Assembly (NCBI GenBank): GCA_028694155.1
Contig: JAQUTY010000003.1
Coordinates: 130,178-194,177, forward strand
Direction: 5' to 3'
Source of the DNA: Eubacteriales bacterium
GTDB taxonomy: Bacteria; Bacillota; Clostridia; Christensenellales; CAG-138
Length of the DNA stretch: 64,000 nucleotides
Below are positions 35,042-43,500 of the stretch, one piece after another; the first letter of the stretch is position 1; the number at the start of each line of letters is the position of its first letter. Made by a program: the position numbers and the translations under genes. The notes beneath the pieces are model-generated. The model worked only from the letters and a program-made list of their open reading frames with translations. It was not told the DNA's origin and did not search any database.

Positions 35042-35613
35042 CTAAAACCCGTCCGGGATAATTTCGTCGATATAAACCGTTCGCTTTGGACGCGCCATGC
35101 CGTTGTACTGCTTATGGCACTCCCACAGATCGAGCAGCAAGCCAAACGGTGTCAGCCACACTTCATCCATTGTCAGATGAAGTAAGCTGACGCCGTAGTA
35201 AAGAAGTCGAGTAAACAGTTCCTCGTCTGTTACCCGACCACCGCGTTTTTTGGGTCTGATTCGCTTTCGATATTCCTCTTCGTGCCTCTATACAGGGCTT
35301 CGGTGATAGCCGCCTTATACCCGGCGAGGTCAAACGGGGTGGTGAGGAGTTCCACCTCGTCCTCCGTCAGAAGCGCCTTTGCGTCGTCTTTGTTCTTAAG
35401 GTTGTGAACGAGGATGCTCTGATTGGCAAGCAGGGTGATCAGCCACACGATCTCACCGATTGCCATTTCGAAGTTTTCAGATTTCAGGAGCTTGTCGCCG
35501 AGGTTTTCAAGCCCGCCATAGCGACCGGCGATCTCCTTCGTCGCTTTGGTCGTGAGAAGCAGCGTATGCTGTTCTTCACCGATCAGAATAGAAGCTGTGC
35601 GTTCCGTATCCAT
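35042..35613 (-). CDS. Tail assembly chaperone, frameshifted long form (gpG-T type)
   Basis: At the end of the short chaperone gene the minus strand reads CCA-AAA-AAC; A-AAA-AAC (35245-35251) is the classic -1 slippery heptamer. Shifting back by one base continues in frame for about 67 codons (RGGRVTDEELFTRLLYYG ... VYIDEIIPDGF) to TAG at 35042-35044, directly before the ribosome site of the next gene. This matches the G/GT arrangement conserved in lambda-like tails. Confidence 0.88.
35230..35613 (-). CDS. Tail assembly chaperone, short form
   Basis: 127 residues, acidic and helical, ending in ESDPKNAVVG. It lies between tail tube and tail fibre/tape measure genes, the usual chaperone place. 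In lambda-like tails the short form coats the tape measure protein and the frameshifted form recruits the tube protein. The stop is read only if no frameshift occurs. Confidence 0.88.
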   Translation of the reverse strand: MDTERTASILIGEEQHTLLLTTKATKEIAGRYGGLENLGDKLLKSENFEMAIGEIVWLITLLANQSILVHNLKNKDDAKALLTEDEVELLTTPFDLAGYKAAITEALYRGTKRNIESESDPKNAVVG

Positions 35614-35624
35614 ATCGTTCCTCC

Positions 35625-36215
35625 TTATACCGCAGGGGTGAATGTGGGTTCATACACCTGCGTATACCAACCCGTAATGGTAGAAGCCGCAACGTCGGCG
35701 TCGCCTTCCGTAACCTCGGCTTTCCAGGGGTGCTTCCCGTTACCGTCCAGCTTGTTCCGGCGCAGGATAGTCCCTTCAATCGTGGGCGTAGAGAACGTGA
35801 TGCTGTCGCCCTTGGTGGCAAGGTTCGTGGCCGGTACGCCAAACTTCACGCGGTACAGCCAGTAATACTTGTAGCGCCCGTTTGCTTTCTTTGCCCTAAA
35901 ACCGATAGCCACGGGATCGCCGCCGTCTTCGCTGCCGGAAATAACGACATGGTTATCGTCAATAGTAGCCCCGGTCAGGTCGGAAGCGACCGAAGCGCCA
36001 ATGTCGTCGACGCCCAGCGAAAGCGTACCCGACTTGAACTCTTTGACGATCTCCGCCGCACCGTCATCGGCGTAAAGGGTTGCTTCAGCAAGCTCCACGG
36101 AGAGGTCTGCGGAGATGGCTTTCGCCAGTTGAACGGGAGTGGCGTAGGTTTCGTCACCGTTGGCCGCTTCCGTGATTTTTGCATAGTACAGTCTGTCAAG
36201 ACCAATCGTTGCCAT
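35625..36215 (-). CDS. Major tail tube protein
   Basis: 196 residues starting MATIGLDRLYYAKITEAANGDETYATPVQLAKAISADLSVELAEATLYADDGAAE, the typical start of the phi13/TP901-1-type tail tube family. Beta-rich, no cysteines. It builds the hexameric tube around the tape measure protein. It lies between the tail terminator and the chaperone. Confidence 0.92.
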   Translation of the reverse strand: MATIGLDRLYYAKITEAANGDETYATPVQLAKAISADLSVELAEATLYADDGAAEIVKEFKSGTLSLGVDDIGASVASDLTGATIDDNHVVISGSEDGGDPVAIGFRAKKANGRYKYYWLYRVKFGVPATNLATKGDSITFSTPTIEGTILRRNKLDGNGKHPWKAEVTEGDADVAASTITGWYTQVYEPTFTPAV

Positions 36216-36218
36216 AAG

Positions 36219-36560
36219 TTATTCCTCCATTTCGTAATGCCGCGCTACATCCACGACATAGTGGTGGTAGCCGGTATCTGTTTCGTAGCCGACATATCGT
36301 CGGTCGGTAATCGTGAATTCAGCGGCAAGAAGCGCGTGAACCACAGCGTTTTTTGTACTCGTATAGCTGCCCTTCGCATACAGGGAAATACGCGCCTCCT
36401 GCACGTCGTAACCGGGCGCGTTATCCGCGAACAGTTCAAACGCGTCCGAAAGCGGGATAACGACCATGTATGTATCGGGCGCCGCGTCGGTAAACGCACC
36501 CGTTTCCACGGGAATATGGAGCGCGGTCAGCGCAGTTTGAATATCCGCAAGAACGCTCAT
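36219..36560 (-). CDS. Tail terminator-like protein
   Basis: 113 residues from MSVLADIQTALTALHIPVETGAF; GAGGAGG lies nine bases before. Location after the HK97 gp10-like gene and before the tube gene fits the tail-terminator (DUF3168-like/gpU-like) that caps the tube. Its ATG overlaps the stop of the previous gene (ATGA). Confidence 0.8.
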   Translation of the reverse strand: MSVLADIQTALTALHIPVETGAFTDAAPDTYMVVIPLSDAFELFADNAPGYDVQEARISLYAKGSYTSTKNAVVHALLAAEFTITDRRYVGYETDTGYHHYVVDVARHYEMEE

Positions 36561-36988
36561 CCGCCGTCGACCTCCTCTTGAAATTTCCGCTGCATCGCTT
36601 CTATGCAAGCGGCTCTGGACGCGCTTTTCGCAGGCTTCAAAAACGGACGGGCGGCTTGACCGCTTTTCCCGTATTCGAGCATATTGGCAAGCTGTGCGTT
36701 GGTCACGCCGCCAGAGTGCGGTTCGGAAAACCCGATTTTGATATTGTGATTCCCGTTCCTATCCAGCTTGACGGGCGATAGCCCGATAGCGCCTTCCAAT
36801 TCACCCGTGCTGCGGGACTTATATTTCGTACCTTTGCCAACGGCGGCCGACAACTTGCTTTTGACTTTTTCAAGCACGACCTCGCCACCGGCTTCGAGTA
36901 CCCGTTCCGCGACCGCGTCTGTGCGGCTTCCGAGCCGGGAGAGCCGTTCCAGCAGCTCGTCCGGCATTTTGATATCAGCTTTTGCCAA
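36557..36988 (-). CDS. HK97 gp10-like head-tail joining protein
   Basis: 143 residues; ISDxP-like start (MAKADIKMPDELLERLSRLGSRTD), a conserved ...GGVTNAQLANMLEYGKSGQAARPFLKPA... motif near residues 93-120, typical of HK97-gp10/phage-tail completion proteins. It is coupled to its neighbours by short overlaps. Confidence 0.88.
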   Translation of the reverse strand: MAKADIKMPDELLERLSRLGSRTDAVAERVLEAGGEVVLEKVKSKLSAAVGKGTKYKSRSTGELEGAIGLSPVKLDRNGNHNIKIGFSEPHSGGVTNAQLANMLEYGKSGQAARPFLKPAKSASRAACIEAMQRKFQEEVDGG

Positions 36989-37316
36989 TCGTACTCACCA
37001 CCTTCTTCGCAAGCACCTCGACATACATCCCGCGTCCCTTGACGTCCTCGACCGATGTGATCTCGAATCGACCGTCGTCGCAGACGATGAAATGTGCCGT
37101 CGTGACCGTAAGACCGGGGATTATGCGAAAGCGCAACAGGTCGGTCGCTTCGGAGAAGGCGGCAAGGTTAGCCCATTTCTGTGTTCCGTGCCGGCCTTCC
37201 CGGTAAGCGCGAACCGACGCGAGTATTTCCTCGGAATCGACCGAGAAGCCCTCGGCGTCTTTACCCTTTGTGACCGCCGTGATCTCGATAAAGGCGTTCA
37301 TTTTCCCAAAACTCAT
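36975..37316 (-). CDS. Head closure protein
   Basis: 113 residues from MSFGKMNAFIEITAVTKGKDAEGF. Beta-rich with the head-tail adaptor pattern WANLAAFSEATDLLRFR and ...FEITSVEDVKGRGMYVEVLAK, like SPP1 gp16/HK97 adaptors that close the connector. It overlaps the gp10-like gene by 14 bases; the upstream connector gene stops two bases before its ATG. Confidence 0.85.
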   Translation of the reverse strand: MSFGKMNAFIEITAVTKGKDAEGFSVDSEEILASVRAYREGRHGTQKWANLAAFSEATDLLRFRIIPGLTVTTAHFIVCDDGRFEITSVEDVKGRGMYVEVLAKKVVSTIGKS

Positions 37317-37317
37317 G

Positions 37318-37629
37318 TCACACCCTCCAGTTCCGATCAAGGCGCAAAAGCAGATTGACCGTGTTCCACGTCTGCTGCGCCGCCTGCGGATTGTCCGCAA
37401 AAAAGCCGCCCGTGCTGCCGTCCCTCGATTCATAGAAGTGGGACGACAGCATAATGACGGCCTGTTCGGTCGTTGGCGGCATTGCGTTGGCTTCGTAGTA
37501 CCCCTCCGGCAGATGCTGATAGCTTTCGGCATACGACACGGCGGCGAGGATGTACGATAAAATAAGCGCGTCATCCGCGCCATGCTCTACGATCAGATTC
37601 GCTTTTACCTTTGCAAGCAGTTCATTCAT
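37318..37629 (-). CDS. Head-tail connector (gp6-like)
   Basis: 103 residues, helical, with ADDALILSYILAAVSYAESYQ and PPTTEQAVIMLSSHFYE, the pattern of HK97 gp6/DUF3199-type connector proteins that extend the portal. It follows the capsid gene. Confidence 0.88.
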   Translation of the reverse strand: MNELLAKVKANLIVEHGADDALILSYILAAVSYAESYQHLPEGYYEANAMPPTTEQAVIMLSSHFYESRDGSTGGFFADNPQAAQQTWNTVNLLLRLDRNWRV

Positions 37630-37648
37630 ACATCCTCACCGCCTTTGT

Positions 37649-38851
37649 TTAGGACGCCTTCTGCACAAGCAGCTTGATGGCTTCGGGGAGGATGAGCTTG
37701 CCGTCGACGCGCTGGGAACCGAGGAAGCCGACCTGACCGTTCGCGGCGTACAGTTCACCGAGACGCTTGAAGGAGCGGCCCTGCCTGTCGGCGATCCAGT
37801 AATAGCCGAAATCACCGAACGCTACGGTCTTTGCGGCAGCGGCGACGGTGGGCATATACGCGGAGGTCTTTACGGGTCTGCCGAGGATGGTATCGGGAGT
37901 ACCCGCCACAAGCGAGGGCTGCCACAGATACTGACCCTGCGTATCTTTGAGTTTACGAACGGCCTTGACGGTAGCATCGTTCAGCAGCCACACGGCGTTT
38001 TTACGGTAGGGGCTGTTGAGCGAGTAGAACAGGTCGATGAGCTCGTCCGCCGTGATCGCGGTAGCCGAAGCCGCCGTGACGCCGGTTTGTGCGCCGCCCG
38101 TCGCGGCGAGAACGCCCGTGGGCTTGCCGGAGCTGTCGCCCGTGAAGAACGCCTCTTCCTCTTTCGCACCGATACGGCGACCGAACTCACGGGAGATGTA
38201 GCTTTCGAGATCGAATACGCTGTCGTTCAAGAGTTCCTCGGACACCTTGATCATCGTGCCGAGCTTATACGCGCCGATGGATACCTGGCTGAAGGCATCG
38301 TCGCTTTCGGTGAATGCGCCTTCCTCGTCGATCCAAGAAGCGGTACCCTTGGACGCGACAACGGGAATCTTTCGGTCGCCGCTGGAAGTCTGAATCACCT
38401 TGGCAAGCTGACGGAAGATGTTTTCCTCCTCAAGCGCCTCTACCAGAGTACGCTCGAACTCATCAGGGACAAGGTAGCCGCCTTCGGAGTCGGTACCGAT
38501 CTGAAGCGCGTTTACCACTTCGGGCATCGCCGCCTTGGAGCGCATCAGATTCCAGAACGACTGCTTATAGTTCTCGGAAGCACGACCGGGCTTATCGGTC
38601 TGTTCACGCACGGCGTTGGGTCTGCCCGTAATGGGCGTGCCGACAGGCTTGTTCAGTTCGGCGTCCAACGCCTCCTGACGCTCCAGCCGGACGATTTCTT
38701 TACCGAGGTCGGTGATGTCCTGCTCCATACGAGCGTAGGTGGCGTCGTCCTCGGCGGTCAGCGTACCCTTTTCGGTACGATGGGAGTCAAGGAAGCCCTT
38801 CGCGGCTTCCCACGCTTTCGCACGCTTTTCGCGCAGTTCAAGAATTGTCAT
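37649..38851 (-). CDS. HK97-type major capsid protein
   Basis: 400 residues. The N-terminal ~100 residues form a charged coiled-coil delta domain (MTILELREKRAKAWEAAKGFLDSHRTEKG...) removed by the adjacent protease; then the HK97 fold with GGYLVPDEFERTLVEALEEENIFRQLAKVI and a C-terminal ...ILPEAIKLLVQKAS. It assembles the icosahedral head. Confidence 0.96.
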   Translation of the reverse strand: MTILELREKRAKAWEAAKGFLDSHRTEKGTLTAEDDATYARMEQDITDLGKEIVRLERQEALDAELNKPVGTPITGRPNAVREQTDKPGRASENYKQSFWNLMRSKAAMPEVVNALQIGTDSEGGYLVPDEFERTLVEALEEENIFRQLAKVIQTSSGDRKIPVVASKGTASWIDEEGAFTESDDAFSQVSIGAYKLGTMIKVSEELLNDSVFDLESYISREFGRRIGAKEEEAFFTGDSSGKPTGVLAATGGAQTGVTAASATAITADELIDLFYSLNSPYRKNAVWLLNDATVKAVRKLKDTQGQYLWQPSLVAGTPDTILGRPVKTSAYMPTVAAAAKTVAFGDFGYYWIADRQGRSFKRLGELYAANGQVGFLGSQRVDGKLILPEAIKLLVQKAS

Positions 38852-38864
38852 TTTGATTTCCTCC

Positions 38865-39614
38865 TCAATATTGTTTCATAATGTCGAGCCGCTCATATAG
38901 AGCGTCTACGCTGCGCCCGGTCTCTTCGGGCTTTGGGGCGATAGCCGCGGTTTCAGCGGATCGGCGCGTCAGTTTGTTCAGAAGCGAGTTTGTGACGGCT
39001 TTGCGTGAAAAAGAAAAAGCCGTGAAATCATCCACGACCTTCTTTTCATCGGTAAGCACATCGTCGGCAAACCCAAGCTCAATGGCTCTGTTCGCATTCA
39101 TCCACGTTTCGGCGTCCATAAGGTGACTGAGCTTCGCTCTGGACTGCCCGGTCTTGATCTCGTAAGCGTTGAGAATGCTCTCCTTGACCTCCGCAAGCAT
39201 GGCGATCGCTTTCTGCATTTCCTCGCTGTCGCCAATAGCGAGTGTCATCGGGTTGTGGATCATCATCAGCGCCGTAGGAACCATAAGCACCTTTGTTCCC
39301 GACATAGCAATGACGGAAGCGGCCGATGCCGCAACGCCGTCGATTTTGACTGTGACGTTCCCTTTATAGTCCATGAGCATCCCGTAGATCTGACTCGCAG
39401 CCACACAGTCGCCGCCCGGACTATTGATCCAAATGGTTACAGGGCCGTTTCCGCTCATGAGCTCCTCTTTGAACAGAGCGGGGGTGACGTCGTCCTCGAA
39501 CCATGTTTCTTCAGCAATCGTGCCGTAGAGTTCAAGCACCCTTTCCGCTTCCGGCTCGTCGCTTTGGTTTTTCCACCGCCAGAACTTCTTCGCTGTCGGT
39601 TTCTTTGTACCCAT
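38865..39614 (-). CDS. ClpP-like prohead protease
   Basis: 249 residues from MGTKKPTAKKFWRWK (GGAGGAAAC upstream). ClpP fold: IWINSPGGDCVAAS oxyanion region, catalytic Ser97 in GVAASAAS, His120 in MIHNP, and a later Asp. It matures the capsid by cutting the delta domain. It overlaps the portal gene by 83 bases in another frame, which is large but common for this pair. Confidence 0.93.
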   Translation of the reverse strand: MGTKKPTAKKFWRWKNQSDEPEAERVLELYGTIAEETWFEDDVTPALFKEELMSGNGPVTIWINSPGGDCVAASQIYGMLMDYKGNVTVKIDGVAASAASVIAMSGTKVLMVPTALMMIHNPMTLAIGDSEEMQKAIAMLAEVKESILNAYEIKTGQSRAKLSHLMDAETWMNANRAIELGFADDVLTDEKKVVDDFTAFSFSRKAVTNSLLNKLTRRSAETAAIAPKPEETGRSVDALYERLDIMKQY

Positions 39615-40875
39615 CTTCAGTTTCCTCCTTCCCTGCAGAAGTAGTAGTATCTGCAAAAGCCCCCGCGTTTTTCAGCGGGAGCATATTGCCGTTGATGAGG
39701 TAGAGATCGCCGCCGTCCTCTTCGGGGATACGGTCGAGGTTCTCCAACTCGCGGATGTCGTTCGCGGACATCCAGCCGTTCTGCCGCGCTATGGCGTACC
39801 CGTTCATTCGGCTTTGATAGTCGCCGCGAAGAAGCCCCTCAAGATTGAACTTCACGAAATAGCCCGCTTTTTCGTCCTGCGAGAGCAGGGAGCGCGTGAT
39901 GGACTGCTCCCAGCGCACCACCCACGGGTCGAGCGTGTATTTCACAAACTCGAGGGACTGTTGCTCGATATTCGAAAAACTTGACTTTTCAAGGTCGCCG
40001 ACCATGTGCGGCGGAACTCTGAAAATCCGAGCGATCTCGTTTATCTGAAACTTCCTCGTCTCAAGAAACTGCGCCTGTTCGGGAGAAATCCCAATAGGCG
40101 TATACTTCATGCCCTCTTCCAAAACGGCTATCTTGTTGCTGTTGCCGCTGCCGCCGAATGTGGTCTGCCAGCTTTCACGCACCCGTGCGGGGTCTTTAAT
40201 CGTGCCTGGGTGTTCCAGCACGCCGCCCGGAGCGGCGCCGTTGGCAAAGAACTTGGCGCCGTACTCCTCGCAGGCCATAGCCATTCCTATCGCATTCTTT
40301 GCCATTGCGATAGGAGAGTAGCCGACCAGCCCGTCAAAACCCAGTCCTGGGATATGCAGCACATCCGACGGCCGAAGCGTGACGGTCGTGCCTTTCATGG
40401 TCGGCGCTTCGTCGTTTGAACGGGTGTAGCTGTAATACAGCCGTCCGCTCGAATCCCTTTCCACGCTCATACGGTTTGGCATGAGCGGGTACAGCCCTAT
40501 GACTTCGCCCTTGCCGTTGCGAATGATCTGCGCGTAAGCGTTGCCCCACAAAAGCAGGTGCGTCATGAGCGTTTCGCGGAATACGAAAGAACTCATCTCC
40601 GGGTTAGGCTCGTCGTGAAGCAGGATGTACAGCGAATGGTCGACCGCTTTTTCCTTGCCGCCGCCATCCGTATATCGGTATAGATGCAGCGGCAAACCGG
40701 CCACGGCCTCCGCCAGTATCCTCACGCACGAGTAGACCGCCGTCATTTGCATGGCGGACATTTCATTCACGTTTTTGCCGGAAGAAGAACCGCCAAAGAA
40801 AAAGCTGTAACTGCTTCCTGCCGTCCTGTTTTGGGGCTTATCCCGTGAACGGAAAATGCCTGTAAACAATCCCAT
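39532..40875 (-). CDS. HK97-type portal protein
   Basis: 447 residues from MGLFTGIFRSRDKPQ (GGAGGT eight bases upstream). Family motifs: NEMSAMQMTAVYSCVRILAEAVAGLPLHLY near the N-terminus, GYSPIAMAKNAIGMA, and PPHMVGDLEKSSFSNIEQQSLEFVKYTLDPWVVRWEQ. It forms the DNA gate and starts head assembly. The C-terminal tail overlaps the protease gene. Confidence 0.95.
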   Translation of the reverse strand: MGLFTGIFRSRDKPQNRTAGSSYSFFFGGSSSGKNVNEMSAMQMTAVYSCVRILAEAVAGLPLHLYRYTDGGGKEKAVDHSLYILLHDEPNPEMSSFVFRETLMTHLLLWGNAYAQIIRNGKGEVIGLYPLMPNRMSVERDSSGRLYYSYTRSNDEAPTMKGTTVTLRPSDVLHIPGLGFDGLVGYSPIAMAKNAIGMAMACEEYGAKFFANGAAPGGVLEHPGTIKDPARVRESWQTTFGGSGNSNKIAVLEEGMKYTPIGISPEQAQFLETRKFQINEIARIFRVPPHMVGDLEKSSFSNIEQQSLEFVKYTLDPWVVRWEQSITRSLLSQDEKAGYFVKFNLEGLLRGDYQSRMNGYAIARQNGWMSANDIRELENLDRIPEEDGGDLYLINGNMLPLKNAGAFADTTTSAGKEETEDGYKETDSEEVLAVEKPKRRAGSGKGA

Positions 40876-40889
40876 GTCTGTTGACCTCC

Positions 40890-42491
40890 TCAAATAAACA
40901 AAATACCGCGGTCGTCGTAGACCGAAGCACTCGTATCGTTACCGCATCGAATCGCACGGTCAAGCGCCATAATGGTGGCGACCGCGCCGTCGATCTTCTC
41001 CGTGGACTTTTCCTTGTCGGGCTTGATGTTGCCCGCCGGGTCGGTACGGATGAAGATGTTATCCATCATCCAGCGCAAGACCGGCTGACCGCCATGCGCG
41101 ATCTTCTCTTCCAGCACCAGCTTCATGAGTTCCTTGGTCGGCGGACTCATATCTTTGAAGCCCTGTCCGAACGGCACGACGGTAAAGCCCATGCCTTCAA
41201 GGTTTTGCACCATCTGCACAGCGCCCCAGCGGTCGAACGCGATCTCACGGATGTTGAATCGTTCGCCGAGTTTCTCGATGAACTGCTCGATAAATCCGTA
41301 ATGAACCACATTACCTTCGGTCGTCAGCAGTACGCCCTGCTTCTCCCATGTGTCGTAAGGCACATGGTCACGCCGCACACGCAGGCCGATGTTGTCCTCT
41401 GGAATCCAAAAGTACGGAAGTACGGCGTATTTGTCGTCCTCGTCCTGCGGCGGGAACACCAGCACGAACGCCGTGATATCCGTCGTAGAGGATAAGTCCA
41501 GCCCTCCGTAGCAGACGCGCCCCTCAATGTCGCTTTCATTCACGGCGAACGCACAATTGTCCCATTTCTCCATAGGCATCCAGCGCACCGCCTGCTTGAC
41601 CCATTGATTCAGGCGAAGCTGGCGAAAGCTGTTCTCCTCGGCGGGGTTCTGCCGCGCCGACTCACAGGCGGCTTTGACCTTATCTATGCCGACCGTGATA
41701 CCGAGCGACGGATTCGCCTTTTTCCATACCTTGGGGTCAGTCCAGTCATCCTCCTCGGCGGCTCCGTATATCACGGGATAGAAGGTGGGGTCAGCTTTTC
41801 TGCCTTCAAGAATATCCTTGGCCTTCTGGTGCGTCTCATAGCAGATGGAGTGGGTGTCCGTACCCGCCGTCGTGATAAGGAAATACAGCGGCTGCATTCT
41901 CGCGTCGCCGGAGCCCTTGGTCATAACGTCGAACAGCTTGCGGTTCGGCTGCGTATGCAGTTCGTCGAACACAACGCCGTGGATATTGAAACCGTGCTTC
42001 GAGTACGCTTCTGCGGAAAGCACCTGATAAAAGCTGTTGGTGGGAAGGTACACGATGCGCTTTTGTGAAGCGAGTATCTTCACACGCTTTGACAGCGCCG
42101 GACACATCTTCACCATATCGGCGGCGACCTCAAACACGATAGACGCCTGCTGGCGGTCGGCAGCACAGCCGTAGACTTCGGCACGTTCCTCTCCGTCGCC
42201 ACAGCACAGGAGCAATGCGACCGCCGCCGCAAGTTCCGATTTGCCCATCTTTTTCGGTATTTCGATATACGCCGTATTGAACTGCCTGTACCCGTTGGGT
42301 TTCAGGATGCCGAATAAATCACGGATGATTTGCTCCTGCCAGTCGATCAGTTCAAATGGCTTACCCGCCCATGTGCCTTTGGTGTGGCACAAGCACTCAA
42401 TAAAACCGACCGCATAATCGGCGGCTTCCTTGCTGTAGCAAGAGTCTTTCGCCTTATATGCGGTCGGCGTGTACTTTTTCAGCTTGCGAAT
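40890..42491 (-). CDS. terL: Terminase large subunit with probable ATT start
   Basis: Typical phage TerL: ATPase motifs in IPKKMGKSELAAA (Walker A-like) and VVFDELHTQ (Walker B), then a nuclease domain with GGLDLSSTTDI (catalytic Asp). No ATG, GTG or TTG fits the expected N-terminus. Reading from ATT at 42489-42491 gives IRKLKKYTPTAYKAKDSCYSK..., the usual N-terminus, with AAAGGAGG exactly nine bases upstream and a stop codon just before. A TTG at 42392 would remove 33 conserved residues. The ATT start is therefore the best reading. Confidence 0.9.
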   Translation of the reverse strand: MRKLKKYTPTAYKAKDSCYSKEAADYAVGFIECLCHTKGTWAGKPFELIDWQEQIIRDLFGILKPNGYRQFNTAYIEIPKKMGKSELAAAVALLLCCGDGEERAEVYGCAADRQQASIVFEVAADMVKMCPALSKRVKILASQKRIVYLPTNSFYQVLSAEAYSKHGFNIHGVVFDELHTQPNRKLFDVMTKGSGDARMQPLYFLITTAGTDTHSICYETHQKAKDILEGRKADPTFYPVIYGAAEEDDWTDPKVWKKANPSLGITVGIDKVKAACESARQNPAEENSFRQLRLNQWVKQAVRWMPMEKWDNCAFAVNESDIEGRVCYGGLDLSSTTDITAFVLVFPPQDEDDKYAVLPYFWIPEDNIGLRVRRDHVPYDTWEKQGVLLTTEGNVVHYGFIEQFIEKLGERFNIREIAFDRWGAVQMVQNLEGMGFTVVPFGQGFKDMSPPTKELMKLVLEEKIAHGGQPVLRWMMDNIFIRTDPAGNIKPDKEKSTEKIDGAVATIMALDRAIRCGNDTSASVYDDRGILFI

Positions 42492-42518
42492 ACGCGGTCA
42501 CCTCCTTTCAAAAGACAT

Positions 42519-42541
42519 AAAAAAAGACCGTTCATGCGGTC
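42519..42541 (-). terminator. Intrinsic terminator directly upstream of TerL
   Basis: Minus strand: GACCG-CATGAA-CGGTC followed by TTTTTTT, ending about ten bases before the TerL ribosome site. Late transcripts from TerS must pass it, so antitermination or a separate TerL promoter is likely. Confidence 0.8.
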
Positions 42542-42661
42542 GTGCCTATCTGTACGAGATACAGCCCCGAAGGGCCGTAATCCCGGTTGTTGTCAGTAGT
42601 TATCGCTGTGCAGGAGAATCTCTACCGCAAGCTGCGCGTCGCTATGGTCGCGCCCTCCTCA
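42532..42661 (-). pseudogene. Possible frameshifted remnant of a small gene
   Basis: Directly after the 59-aa gene, two short frames read DAQLAVEILLHSDNY (then stop) and DNNRDYGPSGLYLVQIGTTA (then stop). Joined by a one-base shift they would make one sensible small phage protein. No start codon fits. It ends inside the terminator. It may be a decayed gene; the signal is weak. Confidence 0.3.
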
Positions 42662-42838
42662 AAAGCGTTCGAGCGTGACGTTGCCTTCGCTGTCGAAGAG
42701 TACCTTGTAGCGGGTTTCCAAACCGTCGGCTTTCTTCGAAATCAGCCGGATGCCGCCCTCGAAAGCGCTGTAGGCTCGGTCGAATCGCTCACCCTGCGGA
42801 AGCTGGCTCTTGGCTTGCTGAAGCTGCTTGTCTGTCAT
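42659..42838 (-). CDS. Small phage protein (59 aa)
   Basis: From MTDKQLQQAKSQLPQGERFDRAYSAFEGGIRLISKKADG, with AAGGAGG upstream. Short alpha/beta protein ending in LFDSEGNVTLERF. Part of the accessory block between the methylases and TerL. No function known. Confidence 0.75.
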   Translation of the reverse strand: MTDKQLQQAKSQLPQGERFDRAYSAFEGGIRLISKKADGLETRYKVLFDSEGNVTLERF

Positions 42839-42852
42839 TTTATCGTTCCTCC

Positions 42853-43050
42853 TTATCGTTTGACCTGGAAGCGGTAGGTGACTTCCCCCGCAAGGTCGCT
42901 CTTCGCGTCGAAGTCGATGACCGTCCATTCATCGTAGGCGTCGGGCAAGGCGTTCAGGCTGCCTTCGTAGAAAACCTTATCGCCCTTGGCGTTCGTCAGT
43001 TTGATGTTTGCGTGGCCCCGAAGGAGGTCGTAGAATTTATTTATCTTCAT
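42853..43050 (-). CDS. Small phage protein (65 aa)
   Basis: From MKINKFYDLLRGHANIKLTNAKGDKVFYEGSLNALPDAYDEW; GAGG before the ATG. Beta-rich, ends in YRFQVKR. It lies between two other small genes of the accessory block. No family recognised. Confidence 0.75.
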   Translation of the reverse strand: MKINKFYDLLRGHANIKLTNAKGDKVFYEGSLNALPDAYDEWTVIDFDAKSDLAGEVTYRFQVKR

Positions 43051-43063
43051 GTTCGTTTCCTCC

Positions 43064-43222
43064 TTATCGGGCGTTCCAGCGTCTGTCCATCTCGGTCATG
43101 AGGTCGTGGCTGCGGTTGATGAGTTCCCGCTTCCTTTCGAGGGTCGCCGTCCGCAGTTCGCGGCGGTTTTCGATCACCTCGTTTTCGAGCTCCTTGTAGG
43201 TCATGGCTGTCGGCTTTTTCAT
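43064..43222 (-). CDS. 52-aa charged small protein
   Basis: Translation from ATG 43222 gives 52 residues (MKKPTAMTYKELENEVIENR...), a single charged helix ending in DRRWNAR. The leader contains GAAAGGGG and the promoter at 43253-43281. Its leader is nearly identical to that of the 44418-45242 gene. Function unknown. Confidence 0.7.
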   Translation of the reverse strand: MKKPTAMTYKELENEVIENRRELRTATLERKRELINRSHDLMTEMDRRWNAR

Positions 43223-43252
43223 GGTGTGTACCCCTTTCGTTTTGGTACTGTA

Positions 43253-43281
43253 TATATCACTCTAAACCGACATATTAGCAA
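43253..43281 (-). promoter_or_regulatory. Duplicated promoter, copy 1
   Basis: Minus strand: -35 TTGCTA, 17 bases, -10 GATATA, with the spacer TCGGTTTAGAGT shared by copy 2 at 45274-45302. It drives the 52-aa gene and the genes down to TerL. The conserved spacer may bind a repressor. Confidence 0.7.
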
Positions 43282-43323
43282 GTCTTTTCTGCGAAAAAGT
43301 GTAGATATTATCGGACTTTTTCG

Positions 43324-43500
43324 TTATTCCTCCCCGGTCAGAATGAAGCGGGCGTACTCACGCTGATGCTCTTCGAGAAAGCACACCAGTTCAAAGAAAT
43401 CCATGCTGTACGCAATGCGCTGTACGGCGGTAAGGTCGAACATATTTGTCAGCCCGGTGTCACGCACGGCGAGTATTTGCTCCCTAATCATTGGGGTCAT
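43324..43500 (-). CDS. DUF5049 small protein
   Basis: Reading from ATG 43500 gives 58 residues: MTPMIREQILAVRDTG... then TNMFDLTAVQRIAYSMDFFELVCFLEEHQ, ending ARFILTGEE. This is the DUF5049 pattern. It overlaps the previous gene by 17 bases. DUF5049 proteins occur beside phage methylases and packaging genes; their function is unknown. Confidence 0.85.
   Translation of the reverse strand: MTPMIREQILAVRDTGLTNMFDLTAVQRIAYSMDFFELVCFLEEHQREYARFILTGEE

Noticed and set aside
37550..38881. 443-codon plus-strand frame
   Set aside because: Antisense of the HK97 capsid gene.
38865..39614. Host ClpP protease
   Set aside because: Position between portal and capsid and the size fit a phage prohead protease.
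42392..42392. TTG as the start of TerL
   Set aside because: It would remove 33 conserved residues and has no ribosome site, unlike the ATT upstream.
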